Part shown: piece by piece, positions 33,187 to 44,518 of the stretch | Layout: every line of letters begins with the position of its first letter | How positions within the stretch are numbered: the stretch's first letter is position 1 | Assembly (NCBI GenBank): GCA_003013855.2 | Contig: ML058385.1 | Coordinates: forward strand, 248,001 to 312,000 | Source of the DNA: Liriodendron chinense | Taxonomy: Eukaryota; Streptophyta; Magnoliopsida; Magnoliales; Magnoliaceae | Length of the DNA: 64,000 nucleotides | Direction: 5' to 3' | Translations under genes and position numbers: made by a program | Notes under the pieces: generated by a model | The model's input: the letters and a program-made list of their open reading frames with translations, nothing else | What the model was told of the DNA's origin: nothing | The model's database searches: none

Positions 33187-33373
33187 ATGACTTGTGAGCT
33201 ACCTGTGAACAACACAATGTTTCTACTTAGTATTTTAGGATTAGATCACCCCTCACTTGTTGATATTTGCGAACTTAGAACCACTAGAATTCCCAATGGT
33301 ATAGTTCTTTAATCGTAGTATGTTTGCAGTTTTCTGAGGCTAAGGGTTTCTTGTCCCTCCTTTTTTTTTAAAG

Positions 33374-33877
33374 ATGGACACCACACCAGTAGCTGAAGTT
33401 GAGGCTGGTACATCCCAGCCAGAGTTAGCACCTGTCACCCTAGTAAGCGTAGAACAATTCAAGGGGATGCTCCGGTTGATGACCGCTTTGTTCGAGCGAC
33501 AACAAGCACCCCCGAGTGACAGTAGGAAGAGGAAGTTCTCCCCTAGCAGTTCCCAAACGACACAGTTTTCAGAGAAGACCCCATCGCGGATCTCAGGTCA
33601 CTGTTTCGAGTGCGGTGAAGCTGGCCATCGAAGGAAGGAATGCCCTCAGCGACCAAGAGCACCTAAACAACAACCATGGCACAGAGCACCGATTGCACCA
33701 ATCCCTCCGATCGTAGGTCCTCGAAGAACTAGGCGTCAAAGGAAGGTTCATCCGCATAAGCCGCCTACGACACCAGGAGCACCCGACCTCCAAAAGCCAT
33801 TCAAGGGCACTTGTTTTGGGTGTGGCGAGATTGGACACCGAATTAGGGACTGCCCATCCCGTCAGCAGCAGTACTAG
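33374..33877 (+). CDS. gag: GL mini-Gag with two CCHC knuckles
   Basis: The only ORF between the GL LTRs: 167 codons from ATG 33374, uninterrupted, ending TAG. The N-terminal ~65 residues include VSVEQFKGMLRLMTALFERQ, a possible short helix. Knuckle 1 is CFECGEAGHRRKEC and knuckle 2 is CFGCGEIGHRIRDC, both exact C-x2-C-x4-H-x4-C. They are joined by a Pro/Arg-rich basic linker. There is no capsid domain, so this is essentially a nucleocapsid-like RNA-binding protein. It is far shorter than the 300-400 residues usual for plant gypsy Gag. The flanking leader (33,187-33,373) and tail (33,878-34,081) show no other gene apart from a short pol-end-like frame before the LTR. Function inferred: RNA packaging or chaperone in trans with another element. 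It could also be a neutral relic, though the open frame argues for youth or use. Confidence 0.85.
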   Translation: MDTTPVAEVEAGTSQPELAPVTLVSVEQFKGMLRLMTALFERQQAPPSDSRKRKFSPSSSQTTQFSEKTPSRISGHCFECGEAGHRRKECPQRPRAPKQQPWHRAPIAPIPPIVGPRRTRRQRKVHPHKPPTTPGAPDLQKPFKGTCFGCGEIGHRIRDCPSRQQQY

Positions 33878-34081
33878 AGCGTTGTTCCCTCGACCCCGAC
33901 ATTTTGCGGCAGACACCAGAGAAGATTGCCACCATCAAGAGGTGTACGCATGCTATGTGGACTTAGCGATGTTTGCAAACTTTCGTTGATTTTTTTTGTA
34001 TACCTTTTAGCTTCTATCTATATATATGTGTGGTTTGCTTTGACTTCGTTTGGTTGTGAATTTCGAGGACGAAATTTTTAT

Positions 34082-34095
34082 AAGGAGGGGAGAGT
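34082..34095 (+). other. GL polypurine tract
   Basis: AAGGAGGGGAGAGT directly before the 3' LTR start (TGTAAG at 34096): the usual plus-strand primer site. It is preceded by 'tttcgaggacgaaattt', a phrase common at the end of Tekay/Del pol genes. Confidence 0.9.
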
Positions 34096-34597
34096 TGTAA
34101 GACCCGTACCCTGAATTGCCCTCCGTACGTTTAGTTTCCGGTTCCGGTACGTCCCGAATGGACCAGATTAGAGAGCCTCGATCGCGACCCTGATTTAGTA
34201 CCGCAACGACCTAAGACTTGTACCCTTGCAACCGCGCAAGCGCCACGATTCCAACGCCGCGTGGCACGCCCCATTGCGATACCCGTTGTGTGAGATGCGT
34301 ACTTTGGAGCAATCCGAGGTGGGCCGCGCAACGCGCGTGTCGTGGGCCGCACTTGCACAAATCCCAACAACATGTCAAATCAATCACCATCAGCCCTCAC
34401 CCATACCCCTATCATTACCCTAGCCTATACACACCATACCTATCCCATTCCTCTCTCACCAAAGTCAACTCCAACCCATTCCTCCCATGTCCTCTCCCAT
34501 CATCATCATCATTGCACCATGCACCCCCCCCCCCCCCCCCCCTCTTCCCATACAAGAGCCATACGTAGGGGGGTGGCCTTCTCATATTCCAAGATTT

Positions 34598-34629
<32 letters not shown>

Positions 34630-36502
34630 AGAAAGAGATTTGAGAGATTGAGTGAGTTTAAAGAGATTTAGAGGGAGATCAAGAGAGAAAGAGAGAGGTT
34701 GAAGGAGGAGATCAAGCTTGGAGGACCCCGATCGTCATCCGGACCGTCCGATCGGCAATCCAACCGTCCAACCATCATTGTGAGTGCAACTTCCCGCTTT
34801 CTTTCTCGTTTATCTTTTATTTTCTTTTCTTGGGCCCACCTTGTGATGGGCAATGAGATGGATGGGTTGGATCATCCATGAATGGGCCCCACCTTCTTGT
34901 AATAATAATAATAATAATAATTAGTATAAAAAAAAAGAATGAATGAAGGAGATGCCACTGGACAGCCAGCGTCCAGAGGACGCTGCTCCCCAGCAGCGCT
35001 GGGGTGAAGCCCCTTTTGGGCATTGACGGTTGCCCCACTTGTGGGACCCACCCTGATGTATGGACTTAATCGACACTGTCCGTCTGTTTCTCCAGCCCAT
35101 TTTAGGTCTGGACACCAAAAATGAAGCAGATCCAGATCGCAGGTGGACCACACCATAGGAAAACAGTGGATATAATGATGTGGACTGCTGAACTTCTTTG
35201 GCCCACTTTGATGTTTGTAGGCCTCGTAGCACACCCAACATAGGGTTCTTTCGATTCCCCAGGAGCTAAGTAATCTGATGAATGGAGTGGATCTTACACA
35301 TGTGGGCCCCACTTGAAATTATTATAAAAAAAAAGAAAAAAAGAAGAAGATACAAATTCTGGACGCTGGACGTCCTCAGTGTCAGAGACGCTGGAAACGT
35401 CCAGCGTACGCTGGAACGGCCTGAGTGGAGTCCCCACTCGTGGGACCCACCTTGATGTTTGTGTGTAATCCACACCGTCCATCTGTTTTCTCAGATCTTT
35501 TAGGGGTCAGGGCCCAAACATGAGTCAGATCCCAATCTTAAACGGACCGCACCATAGAAAACAGTGGGGTGAGCGATGTCCACTATTGAAACTTCCGTGG
35601 ACCACCGTGATGTTTGTAGACGGAATCACCTACCCAATATTGGGCTTATTGGGTCCCCCATGAGATGGGGAACCTGATGGACGGATTGGATCTTCACTAA
35701 GTGGGCCCCACTTGATAAATAAGAAGAAAGAAAAAAAACAAAAAAAAGAAAGCAAAAGAACGTCCAGACGCTGGACGTTCACAGCGTCTGGGACGCTGGA
35801 ACCGTCCAGCGTCAGGACGGCTGGATTGGGGTCCCCACTCGTGGGACCCACCTTGATGTTTTTGTTGTATCCACACCGTCTATCGGTTTTCCCAGATCAT
35901 TTTATGGCCGGGGCCGAAGGATGAAGCCGCTCCAAATTTTTAGCGGACCGCACCACCTGAAACAGTGGAGATCATGACTTCTACTGTTGAAATTTCTCTG
36001 GCTCATTTTTCAGTTTGTAGATCTTATAAGCTGTCCAATATGGGGCTCTACGGGTCCCCCATGAGCTGGGGAATATGACGAACGAAGTGGATCATCATCT
36101 TGTGGGCCCCACTGGGCGAAACCATAGAAAAAAAGAAAGAAAGAAAGGAGATAAGAAGGGAAGGCGCTGGGAGTACCAGCGTCCACGGACGCTGGGCTGC
36201 CCGGCCGCCCAATCTATGTCCCACCACGTGGGACCCACCATGATGTATTTGCTCTATCTGAGCCGTCCATCTGTTGTCCCATATCAATTCAGGGCCAAGG
36301 CCCAAATGTCAAGAAGATCCAGATTTGGGGTGGGCCTCACTACAGAAAATAGTAAGGACAGTGACCCTACCGTTAAAACCTTCCTACGGCCTACCATGAT
36401 GTTTATTTGAGATCCAACCTGTTCATTAGTTCACACATGCGTCTGAAGAAGGGAAAGCAACAATATCAGCTTGATCCAAAGCTTTTGTGGGCTCCACTTG
36501 TT

Positions 36503-36547
<45 letters not shown>

Positions 36548-39500
36548 GGGGGGGTCTGCCAAGCCGGTGGCCACTAGTGGGACCCACCTAGAATGTATGC
36601 GCTTTATCTATTCCGTCCATATGTTTGTCCAGCTCATTTTAGTGGCTGTGCCAAAATTTAAGCATATCCAAACCTCAAGTGGACCATGCCACGGAAACAG
36701 TGGGAATAATGATCTCCACCGTTGAAATCTTCCCAGCCCTATAGTGATGTTTATTTGTCATTCAACCTGTTCCTAAGATCACATGTTTATGGATGAATGG
36801 GAAAATAAGAATATTAGTTTGATTCAAAACTCTTAGGGCCCAACTTTGGGTCCCACCTTGATGAATGTTGGGTATACCTTGTCTTTCTTCTTGGCAGGGG
36901 TGTGGGCCCAGTTTTGGGTGGGCCACACGTAGAAAATAAGGGTGATTGAATGCCTACCATTGGAAACTTTGCAGGACTCATCTGTTATGTTTATTTACCA
37001 TTCTCCTTGTTCTTAAATCACCCAATCATGGGTAGGGTTCCACACATGTGGTGTGCGGGCCCCACCATGGTGTTTGGTTGCCATCTCACTTGATTAGTGG
37101 GAAAGCACATATATCGGGTTGATCCCAAACTGTTGGGGCCCATTGATGTATGTGGCTCCCCCACTCCTTTGTGCGGTTATACCCAACCAAGGGTCCACCT
37201 TGTTATGCATGTGTTCTATCCACGTCAGCCATTGGCCACCTTGGTGCGATATATATGTCGGCCATCCATACGGACCGCCTTAATTTTTGTGCTTGATCCA
37301 AACCATCCAAATGAATGGACCCTAGCATGTTATGTACAGGATGGCCTTAGGACCACCTCTGTGTACGTGTTCGAATGACCGCGTTGTCCATCCTGTGGAT
37401 CCACCTTGATGATTAGTTGTGTAAACCCTTATTGAAAGATGATCCTTAAAGTTTGCTTGATCCAAGTCACAGGGCTACCTTCTTAAACTCACCCTGTTGA
37501 ACCGTCTTGTCAATTCACCTTGTTAACTCACCATGTTGACCCGCCTTGTCAACCTGCCTTATTGACTCACCTTGTTGACTCACCATGTTGATTGATCTTG
37601 GTAACTCAGCTTGTATACTCATATGACTCACCCCTTCTACCCTTGTACCCAACTATTAAAGACCACCATATCGTGTATATCCCATCCACGCCGTTCGTTT
37701 ACCCTTAGGGCGAGTGTGGGGCTCATCCTCGACATTCGTATGTCATCTAGGCCATCCATTATATGGAGCCTATCTTGTAGTATGAGGTTAGACCTGTCGT
37801 CCCTTTTTGGACCTCATTGTATTGACCATCTATCTCAGATTACCCTACCATGTATGTTTCTCTGTCATGACCTGTCTATCTTGCAACCCGTTCTATGACA
37901 TTCCTTTTACTGACCATTATTGTGTTTATCCCAACTGTACTACAGGATTATGGGTCTCGGCATGATTTTGGGTATTCTACTCTTGCCGCTCAAGTAGGTT
38001 CTACCTTTGATGTGTCGGTAGTGTATTCAATCATTTTCTTTCCATTTGGGTTATTTGAATGTTGAAGGTTAATCCACACCGTTCAGTTGTTGGACCATCT
38101 GTGTTGTTGTACACCATCCATTTAGAGTCTTATCTCTTTATGTTTGCTTGTATTATAAGTGAATTATCTTTTATGCTATTTTTAGTATGTCTGTTGCTAC
38201 ACGTAGTGTTATTTGGAATATTCTTATGCGATCTATATAGTATATGCTTTGACGACCACTATGCATGTGTAATGAGTATGCATCCCGAATCATCATTGTT
38301 AGTTGGGGACCATTAGGGCATAAACGCATTCATAAAGCATTCGAGATGTAGTCGCGCAAATGTAATTCACGTGCTCTCTATCGCAAACCTCTCCAATAGG
38401 TATGGGACTATTCGAGGACAGGAATCTATCATCCTGACTTACACTGTATGGTAGGAATAGCTTAGCATACCTTGTAGCCCTCGCTGCGAGATTCCCTGGT
38501 TAGCGACATCCCGCACTATGACTCGATCATTCATATGTGTCCCCTCATCTTAATCATATCTCAAATAGGTTGGACTAGATTGATTTATTGCCATCGTGGT
38601 AGATGGACTACTTGTTGGCACTCATACTGTATACTTGACTCATGCATCATGAATGCTTGGCTCATCTGATTGTCTTGTATCAACCGGCCATATCGGTCAT
38701 GATTGTCGTGCAGTTCATTACCAGCTGACGGTGACATTGTGTTTGAGACCTTATAGTTTTATGGTGCTCTTTGGAGACTTGCACGGGCATGTCGTCCCAC
38801 GTTTGTATGCATGGTTGCATTTCGCACCGTCTGCTTGTGCCGCATATAGCATGGTTACTACGTTACAACCACAGCTCTATCGTGGTTTGCAGAACACCGG
38901 AAATATGTGATCTTTAAACTGGATGCTAAAGATGTCCCTGGGTGAAAGTCCCTGATCCCATTGGTACCAAGGTGGGTGCTCCATTCAAGGACCGGGTGGT
39001 TTAATCATACACCAGTATGCCGAATACCAAACGGCGGTGTTTTCCACTGCACGTGGTCAGTTTGGAAGGAGGTCTGACCTAACCTGCCGGAAGAGTGTTG
39101 GCAAAGTGGGTTGAGTTTGACCAGCTGTGAGTAGGTCCGCTATTGCACCAGATAGGCTTTAGCATTCTACTGGTGAGTAGTGAGGTCTGTGAGACCCCGG
39201 TGATGTTCCGCTTCAGAGATGGTATTGGTATCACTGTATCGTGTTGGACGGTCCTAACGTGGGCGGGTGTGATGTGGGTGGGGCTGTAAGCCTGGGCGAG
39301 CTACCACACTGGGCGAGCTACCAGTTCCGAGCCTACATTGCTTACGTGATTGCGTTATGACTGTTCATATCTAGACCACTGTACTGAGAGGTGGTGATTT
39401 GCATACATGCATTGGATCATTGTATGTGACATTCGGCCCTGTAGGCCATTGCATAGTATGAGTATATAGCCTTAGTAGGCTGGTTACCTGTATTGCATGC

Positions 39501-40077
39501 TTGCATAGCCATGGTAGGCTAGTTATAAGTATTGCATGCTTGCATAGCCGTGGTAGACTGGTTATTCATATCATATGATCGTGTAGCCTAATTAGGCTAA
39601 GTTTTGGTTTAGATTTCTCATCATGCTTTACTGCTTACTCTGATATTTATCATGTTGTCATACGCATTGCGCACGCACACACGCACTCACAAAGCTTCGT
39701 TCGAAGCTTATGCGCGTTTGTTACGCTGCAGGTTATACCAGAGTGTATTAGCAACGTTGAGTTGGAGTTGGGAGTGCAGTAGCAGGAGGTGCCGGATTGT
39801 GCACAGTTTTTATAATTACGCATTGTGTATTTACTTTTCAGTACTGTATATAAACGATATGATTTAGTGGGAATATTGTGTTTGTCTTTGATGGTACTCA
39901 TATGGTGATGCTCATGTTTAAAAAAAAAATTCAGACCCTAAAATCCTCCTTGTGGTATCCCAGGATCGGAACCTGGCGTGTGGGGTTAGGATCCGAGATC
40001 GGGGTACTACGGAGGTTGCCACCTCTGAATTCGGGTTACAGGGAATGGACGTTGAGAACCGAATTTGGGGCGTGACA
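34096..40077 (+). repeat. GL 3' LTR (5.98 kb)
   Basis: Same order as the 5' LTR, with the module array at about 34,930-37,070, the 39-bp repeat at 39,468 and a possible TATA box at 39847-39854. It lacks the 236-bp duplication and has shorter AT tracts, but a longer C-run (34524-34542). It ends GGGGCGTGACA followed by GGTCG. Confidence 0.95.
34524..34542. repeat. poly-C tract in GL 3' LTR
   Basis: Nineteen consecutive C where the 5' LTR has seven (27,247). This is a homopolymer expansion in one LTR of a pair. Confidence 0.9.
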
Positions 40078-40082
40078 GGTCG

Positions 40083-41207
40083 CGTAAAAGGTATCGGGTG
40101 CAGCAGAACTTCACAGCAGAAATGAAGAATGGAGATTAAAAGGCGGGACCCCTTTAAATAGTCACGCGTTCGCCAACCCACGTAATGGCTAGGGCGTTTA
40201 CGTGGGTCGCGTAAAAGTTTATCGAAGAACATTGTTTAGGGGAGATTCGATCAGCTCCGATTCAGAGTGCTGCTCCATAACAGATTGAATGGGGGCATTT
40301 GTTGGGGCATAAAATAAGAGAGAAAAGGGAAGAAAGAAAGTTTGGAAAGAAACAAAGAAAAAAGGAGTAAAGATAGAAAAATGGTGAAAATGGTACTTCA
40401 CATACCTTTTACGCGAGCCGCATAAAAGGCATAGTGTTTATGCGGGTTGCGTAAAAGGTACGACCGAGGGCAGTGAAACCCACAATTTTTGCCTTAGAAA
40501 TCTATAAATACCTCTCTTAGGGTCCTCATTTGGCATTCACTTATGAAGTTCAGAGTTTCAGAGCTCCTTCAGAAGACTCCAGAGGTACGGAGAGTAGCCT
40601 TGTGCATCTCCTTCTTCTCGGGTTGAACGCACAGGTGCGGACCCCGAGAATCAAAGAAGAATGATGAGGAAACTCTGCCGAAATGAAGATTGAAGGGTGA
40701 AAGAGGAGTATGCAGAGTAAAGTGTTTACGCGACCCGCGTAAACACTAAGGCTTTTACGTGGGTAGCGTAACAGGACCCGAGTGCATTTGCGCCCTGAAG
40801 TTACATCCTTTTGTAAAAGATGTCGAGAGCAGTTTCCATGACTTTGCTCCCGTTCCCCCTTCAAAAGCCAAGACTCTTGAAGATCAAAGCAATGGTGTGA
40901 AAGAAGAAAGAAAGCAGCTCCAGTCTGACTTCCAACTCCCATTCTTCTGTCCTTTGGACATAATGAAAGAAGAAAGAAGGGGCGAAGCTCTATCGAAATC
41001 AATAAGCAAAGAAGAATTTGCACTTGCATTGTATTTGGAATGTTTTGTTCTAGAATCAAGGGATGTATCAATGGAATATAAAAGAACCCGATTATAATGA
41101 ATAAAATGAATGGAATGATGAATGTCTCTCTCTTTGTCTTACAAAATATTGGAATATTACTCTCTTGTTTCCCGTATATACACAAACACAATTTTGTTGT
41201 GTAAACA
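40083..41207 (+). repeat. Tat-C 3' LTR, right part
   Basis: Continues the LTR after the GL insertion. It repeats the theme 'tttacgYgRRtcgcgtaaaag' several times (40,080; 40,195; 40,410; 40,440; 40,725), a CG-rich near-palindrome. A possible TATA signal (TCTATAAATACC) is at about 40,501. It ends 'ttgttgtgtaaaca' at 41207, identical in form to the 5' remnant at 16632. Open frames inside are not conserved proteins. Confidence 0.85.
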
Positions 41208-42540
41208 GGCCTTACAATTGGGTATTCATTTGGAAGCAACTCCTGACCATCAACACCCAAGATTGCTTCGTTATTCCTAGCTTCAGGTGCAGTGTACATA
41301 GTTCATACGCCTAGATGAGATGGTGGGCCCACCAATATTATTTGTTCCATCACAGTTATCCTGTCAATCATCCCATATGGGTAACTCCACCATAAGTTCC
41401 AGATAATATGAGAATTGATAATATCGGCTATTTCAGTGAAGAAGATAGGGCTCCTTCAGTAGGTCGGTATTGTTTCTTCATTTCTTGTGAGGAGCCGATC
41501 AGGGAGATCAAGTCATCCGGTACACTGGAGGGATGGGTAGCAGGTGGTAATGTTGCCAACATTCCACCAGTACAGGAGAAGAGACAGAAATAAAAGTCTT
41601 CTATTGCTGGCACTTCCACTTCTGTTCCAAGGAATCCCCCTTTAGAGGACCTTCCTTCACCAACTCCTGCTTCAAAGGAACGCATTCGATTAGAATCTCC
41701 TGCTACTCCTCCAGACCGCACCATACGTTCAGAAGTACCAGACACTCCTGGTAGCATTTTTTTGCTCGAAGATCTGGAGCAGAATATCGAAGATCCACCC
41801 ACGGTCAGGCATACTTCCATCCATATAGCCTTGTCCCCTCCTCAGAGGAGAACAATTGTTAATGAAGTTGATCTCCCTGGAAAGCAAAAGCAAGTAGCTA
41901 TCGCACAATCTTCGTTGACCAGCAGTAGTACCAATGGCAAATACAATCGTAGCACTAGTAGCCAAAGAAGTCCCCGCAACGTGGGTGGGGAGAATGATAA
42001 TGAAGATATTTCTTCTTCTGCTAGTCATAGGAGTTCGCTAGTTGATGATATCAATGAGACAAACAAGGGGATTGATGAAGATGTGCAGATTATCGATGAT
42101 AGTCCTCTCCGGCAGGATCAAGCTCCACCATCTCCTCCGGATTTGGTGGCTGAGGGTTCTGGTCCTGTATAATCATTTCAATACTCCCCAGAACCAACTC
42201 ATCAGTAGCACCATTCGTTGTCTCCTTACTTCTCGATCAGTGAACTTCTTCAAACACCTCATGCATCGGATCAGCTTCCTATGATTACAGAGGTATCATC
42301 TTCAAAAGAAGCTGAAATTCCTTCTTCGCAAGCCGAAGAGACAACTACTCTTCCTCCTCAGTCAGGTACAGGGATTAGTTAACGATGATTTCCAGGAAAA
42401 AGATTTCTTAAAAGCAATGCGAACTCGTCTCCGCTCCAACAAAAATATGATGGAGTCTCAAGGGAAGAAGTTATCTAAGCATAAAGATATTGTGGCTACT
42501 TTAAGGCAAGAATTATCTTACATTCCTGATCATTAAAAGT
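41208..42540 (+). pseudogene. Tat-D antisense extra ORF
   Basis: Coding trace on the plus strand, opposite to Tat-D. Early part: QYYLFHHSYPVNHPIWV, then from ATG 41408 RIDNIGYFSEEDRAPSVGRY. A TAA at 41,591 interrupts it, and a Pro/Ser-rich, low-complexity region follows (RLESPATPPDRTIRSEVPDT; SASHRSSLVDDINETNKGID) to a stop at 42,172, with weaker traces to about 42,540. The globular start followed by a disordered acidic tail loosely recalls plant mobile-domain proteins, but I cannot confirm that. It occupies the place of the antisense ORFs of Tat-A and Tat-C. Confidence 0.55.
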
Positions 42541-42859
42541 TAATAGCGGATGCGCAATAAGCTTTATCAAAGAGTCATACTTGTTTCAGTCAAGAAATTC
42601 AGAAATGTATCACAGTATTTGATTTTTTATAATGATTTGTATAAAACTTCGAAATATGAATGAGTAATTGCAGATTTTGTCCTTTTCATATACCGAGTAA
42701 TCAATCATTCAATTAATGCATTCATATAACCTTGTTCAAGATGTTAGTCTCATTACGAATGAATAATCTTCGTTTATCGTGCCTTCTATGTTTTATGCAA
42801 TTTAGCATTCAGCTCATAGCTTTATATATATTCATATTATTCCAAAAATGTATTCATCA

Positions 42860-43490
42860 TTAGCAGTATTATCCTAGGGTGTTGTTAGTAGGCGCCTCTA
42901 CTAGGAACACAGTTTAGGCTCATGAGTAATTGGAGCATTGGTCTCACGTGTGGTTAGCCCTCGTAGAGCACGCAATGCTGTCAGGGAACCGGCCCTCGAG
43001 GAGCACACTCCTCTACCAGTGGAAATGATCCTTATAGGATACATTCCTTTGCCAAGGAAGTGACCCTCATGGAGTACACTCCTCTCAGGAGGAGTTTCCA
43101 TACCACTGATCCATCAGAGGGGCCCAATGATGCTATCGGGGCGGTGAACTCAGATTTTATGCTCTAAATTGGCCACTTCTATACAATACCAAATTCATGG
43201 CCGCCGATCAAACCGGAAAAAAGAACATAAATCTGGGGGGAATTATGCACTGTTGGCCGTGATCAGCAGCGCGCAATGAAACCCTCTTTTTCTTCGCTCC
43301 TATACCACTAAGTCCATACACAAGGAACTTTTTATAGACTTCTTATAGACCTTTCCTTGTGGTGCTACCGTAGTAAATAGAAACGGCAGGTCTCACACAT
43401 AAGGTTAGCCCATAGGACTCTCGATCGGTCCTCAGGGTTGTACTCTCTACTACCTTGACTTGCAAGGTTCTCAGTTGGCCTGTAAAGTCC
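42860..43490 (-). repeat. Conserved noncoding block of Tat elements (copy 3)
   Basis: Reverse-strand copy of the block at 2,870 and 24,690, with the same landmarks ('gggcccaatgatgctatcggggcggtgaac' side and 'gatcagcagcgcgcaatgaaacc' side). From 42,541 to 42,859 there is only AT-rich spacer, as in the other copies. Confidence 0.8.
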
Positions 43491-43524
43491 TTCATCATTG
43501 ATGTTTGCGTCTTGATTATTCCTT

Positions 43525-43680
43525 CCCCCTTTTTATTGGGAGAATGCTTGTCCAGACAAGGATTCTATCAATCAAAATATTCTGCCTTTGCATTCATATC
43601 ATTAACAAGTCACCTCTTGCAAAATATATTGCCACCCTCGCGAAGATGGGGGATTAATTGGACCAATCATTATCTACACA
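43525..43680 (-). pseudogene. pol: Tat-D integrase remnant
   Basis: The minus strand encodes IGPINPPSSRGWQYIL, the start of an integrase catalytic core (compare VIGPINLASS in Tat-C), followed by stops. The purine tract seen after Tat-C pol comes about 110 bp later, so most of the integrase is deleted. Short match, but the context supports it. Confidence 0.6.
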
Positions 43681-44395
43681 GGAGCCTTTTCAAGCTGAGA
43701 CATTTCTTTTTCCAAGAGTGAATCAGCCTGCTGTACTATAGGACTTGCCTAAGGAATTACAACGATCATATTTACTTGTGTAGCATCTGAAGATGCCCCC
43801 AATCCCAGAAGCTTTTCACGTTTCTAGACAATTATGGGCACTGATATGCCTTTACCATTGCTTAAGCTAGTTGGATCTTCGCAATCAAAACTCATTAACT
43901 GCATTATCTTTTTGCTTACTAGGTTGTACCACCCAAGTTCTTCTAGGTCTAACTTGACAGGTCTATTATTTTGTATTGGTGCTTCGATCCGTTCTTTGGA
44001 CGTTTTTTAATTCTGCGATGTAGAACAATATCGGCTCCCACCCTTCTTTTCCTGATAGTTGGAATTCTCGGGGTCCTTTCGAAAAGGGTTTGATTTTCTC
44101 AATCCTCAGCGCTGTCATAATAAAATTGGCTTGGAGGGTTTTTGCTTGTTTTGACTAGAATAAGCCAATGGGGGTTGTCCCAAACTGCCTGTGCATTGTG
44201 CACACCCGAGTGATCGGAACCCCGAGATTCCTGTTGCATCACCATGGTCATGGAGGTATTGCCCATAAATTCGTACGGCTCTATGTTGGTGAGATATGTT
44301 GCGAAGAAACTCTACTCTTTCATGTGTGCACGGCGTCACACAACATTACATATGCCTCTCTGGCCATAAATGTGAGAGAATCCTAACACCACCTA
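43681..44395. other. Unassigned segment
   Basis: About 700 bp with no domain, repeat or RNA gene I can name. Short ORFs (44,115-44,339 minus; 44,168-44,386 plus) look random. Confidence 0.4.
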
Positions 44396-44518
44396 CCATG
44401 AAATCACCATCCCATACCACCCCTCTCCCATATGGCATAAAGTCAACACTCACCTCTCCGCTCCCCATACTTCTCCTCTCCTCTTCTCATACTCCACCAT
44501 ACCTACGGAATATACAAC
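44396..44518 (+). repeat. Old GL-like LTR, piece 1
   Basis: 'cccataccacccctctccca...ataaagtcaacactc' parallels the CT-rich 'cccattcctctctcaccaaagtcaactcc' stretch of the GL LTR (27,170). Diverged copy, continued after the hAT insertion at 45,262. Confidence 0.55.

Larger units (their letters stand above)
26821..40077 (+). mobile_element. GL: complete giant-LTR non-autonomous retroelement
   Basis: A 13,257-bp element with two direct LTRs (6,349 and 5,982 bp), TG...CA ends (TGTAAGACCC ... GCGTGACA), a 5-bp target duplication, a Met-type PBS, a polypurine tract and an internal region of only 926 bp. It encodes one ORF with two CCHC knuckles and no protease, RT, RNase H or integrase. The sequence before the 3' LTR reads in frame as FRGRNFYKEGR, similar to the end of Tekay/Del-type chromovirus pol genes, so an autonomous chromovirus is the likely relative. 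It inserted into the 3' LTR of Tat-C. At least five further LTR copies or fragments occur in the window. Confidence 0.93.
16503..41207 (+). mobile_element. Tat-C: Ty3/gypsy (Tat lineage), split by GL
   Basis: Order: 5' LTR remnant, PBS, gag N-terminus, three gag-like domains with a CHHC knuckle after the first, protease, RT, archaeal-type RNase H, integrase, conserved noncoding block, antisense ORF, 3' LTR. The 3' LTR is interrupted at 26,821-40,077 by GL. The first RNase H is deleted. The 5' LTR is cut by an inverted GL LTR. Dead, but all domain types except the first RNase H are recognisable. Confidence 0.88.
41208..43680 (-). mobile_element. Tat-D gypsy fragment, minus strand
   Basis: In sense (leftward) order: integrase remnant, purine tract, conserved noncoding block, antisense ORF. 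The Tat-C 3' LTR end cuts its antisense ORF at 41,208, so Tat-C inserted into Tat-D. The next bases (GGCCT) would be the Tat-C target duplication, but its partner is lost. Confidence 0.7.

Noticed and set aside
40550..41299. 249-codon minus ORF across the Tat-C LTR end and Tat-D
   Set aside because: It spans a demonstrated element junction at 41,207/41,208, so the frame is accidental.
41208..42540. Calling the Tat-D antisense ORF a host plant mobile-domain gene
   Set aside because: Its position between an element LTR and the conserved Tat block shows that it belongs to the transposon; the domain match is only an impression.
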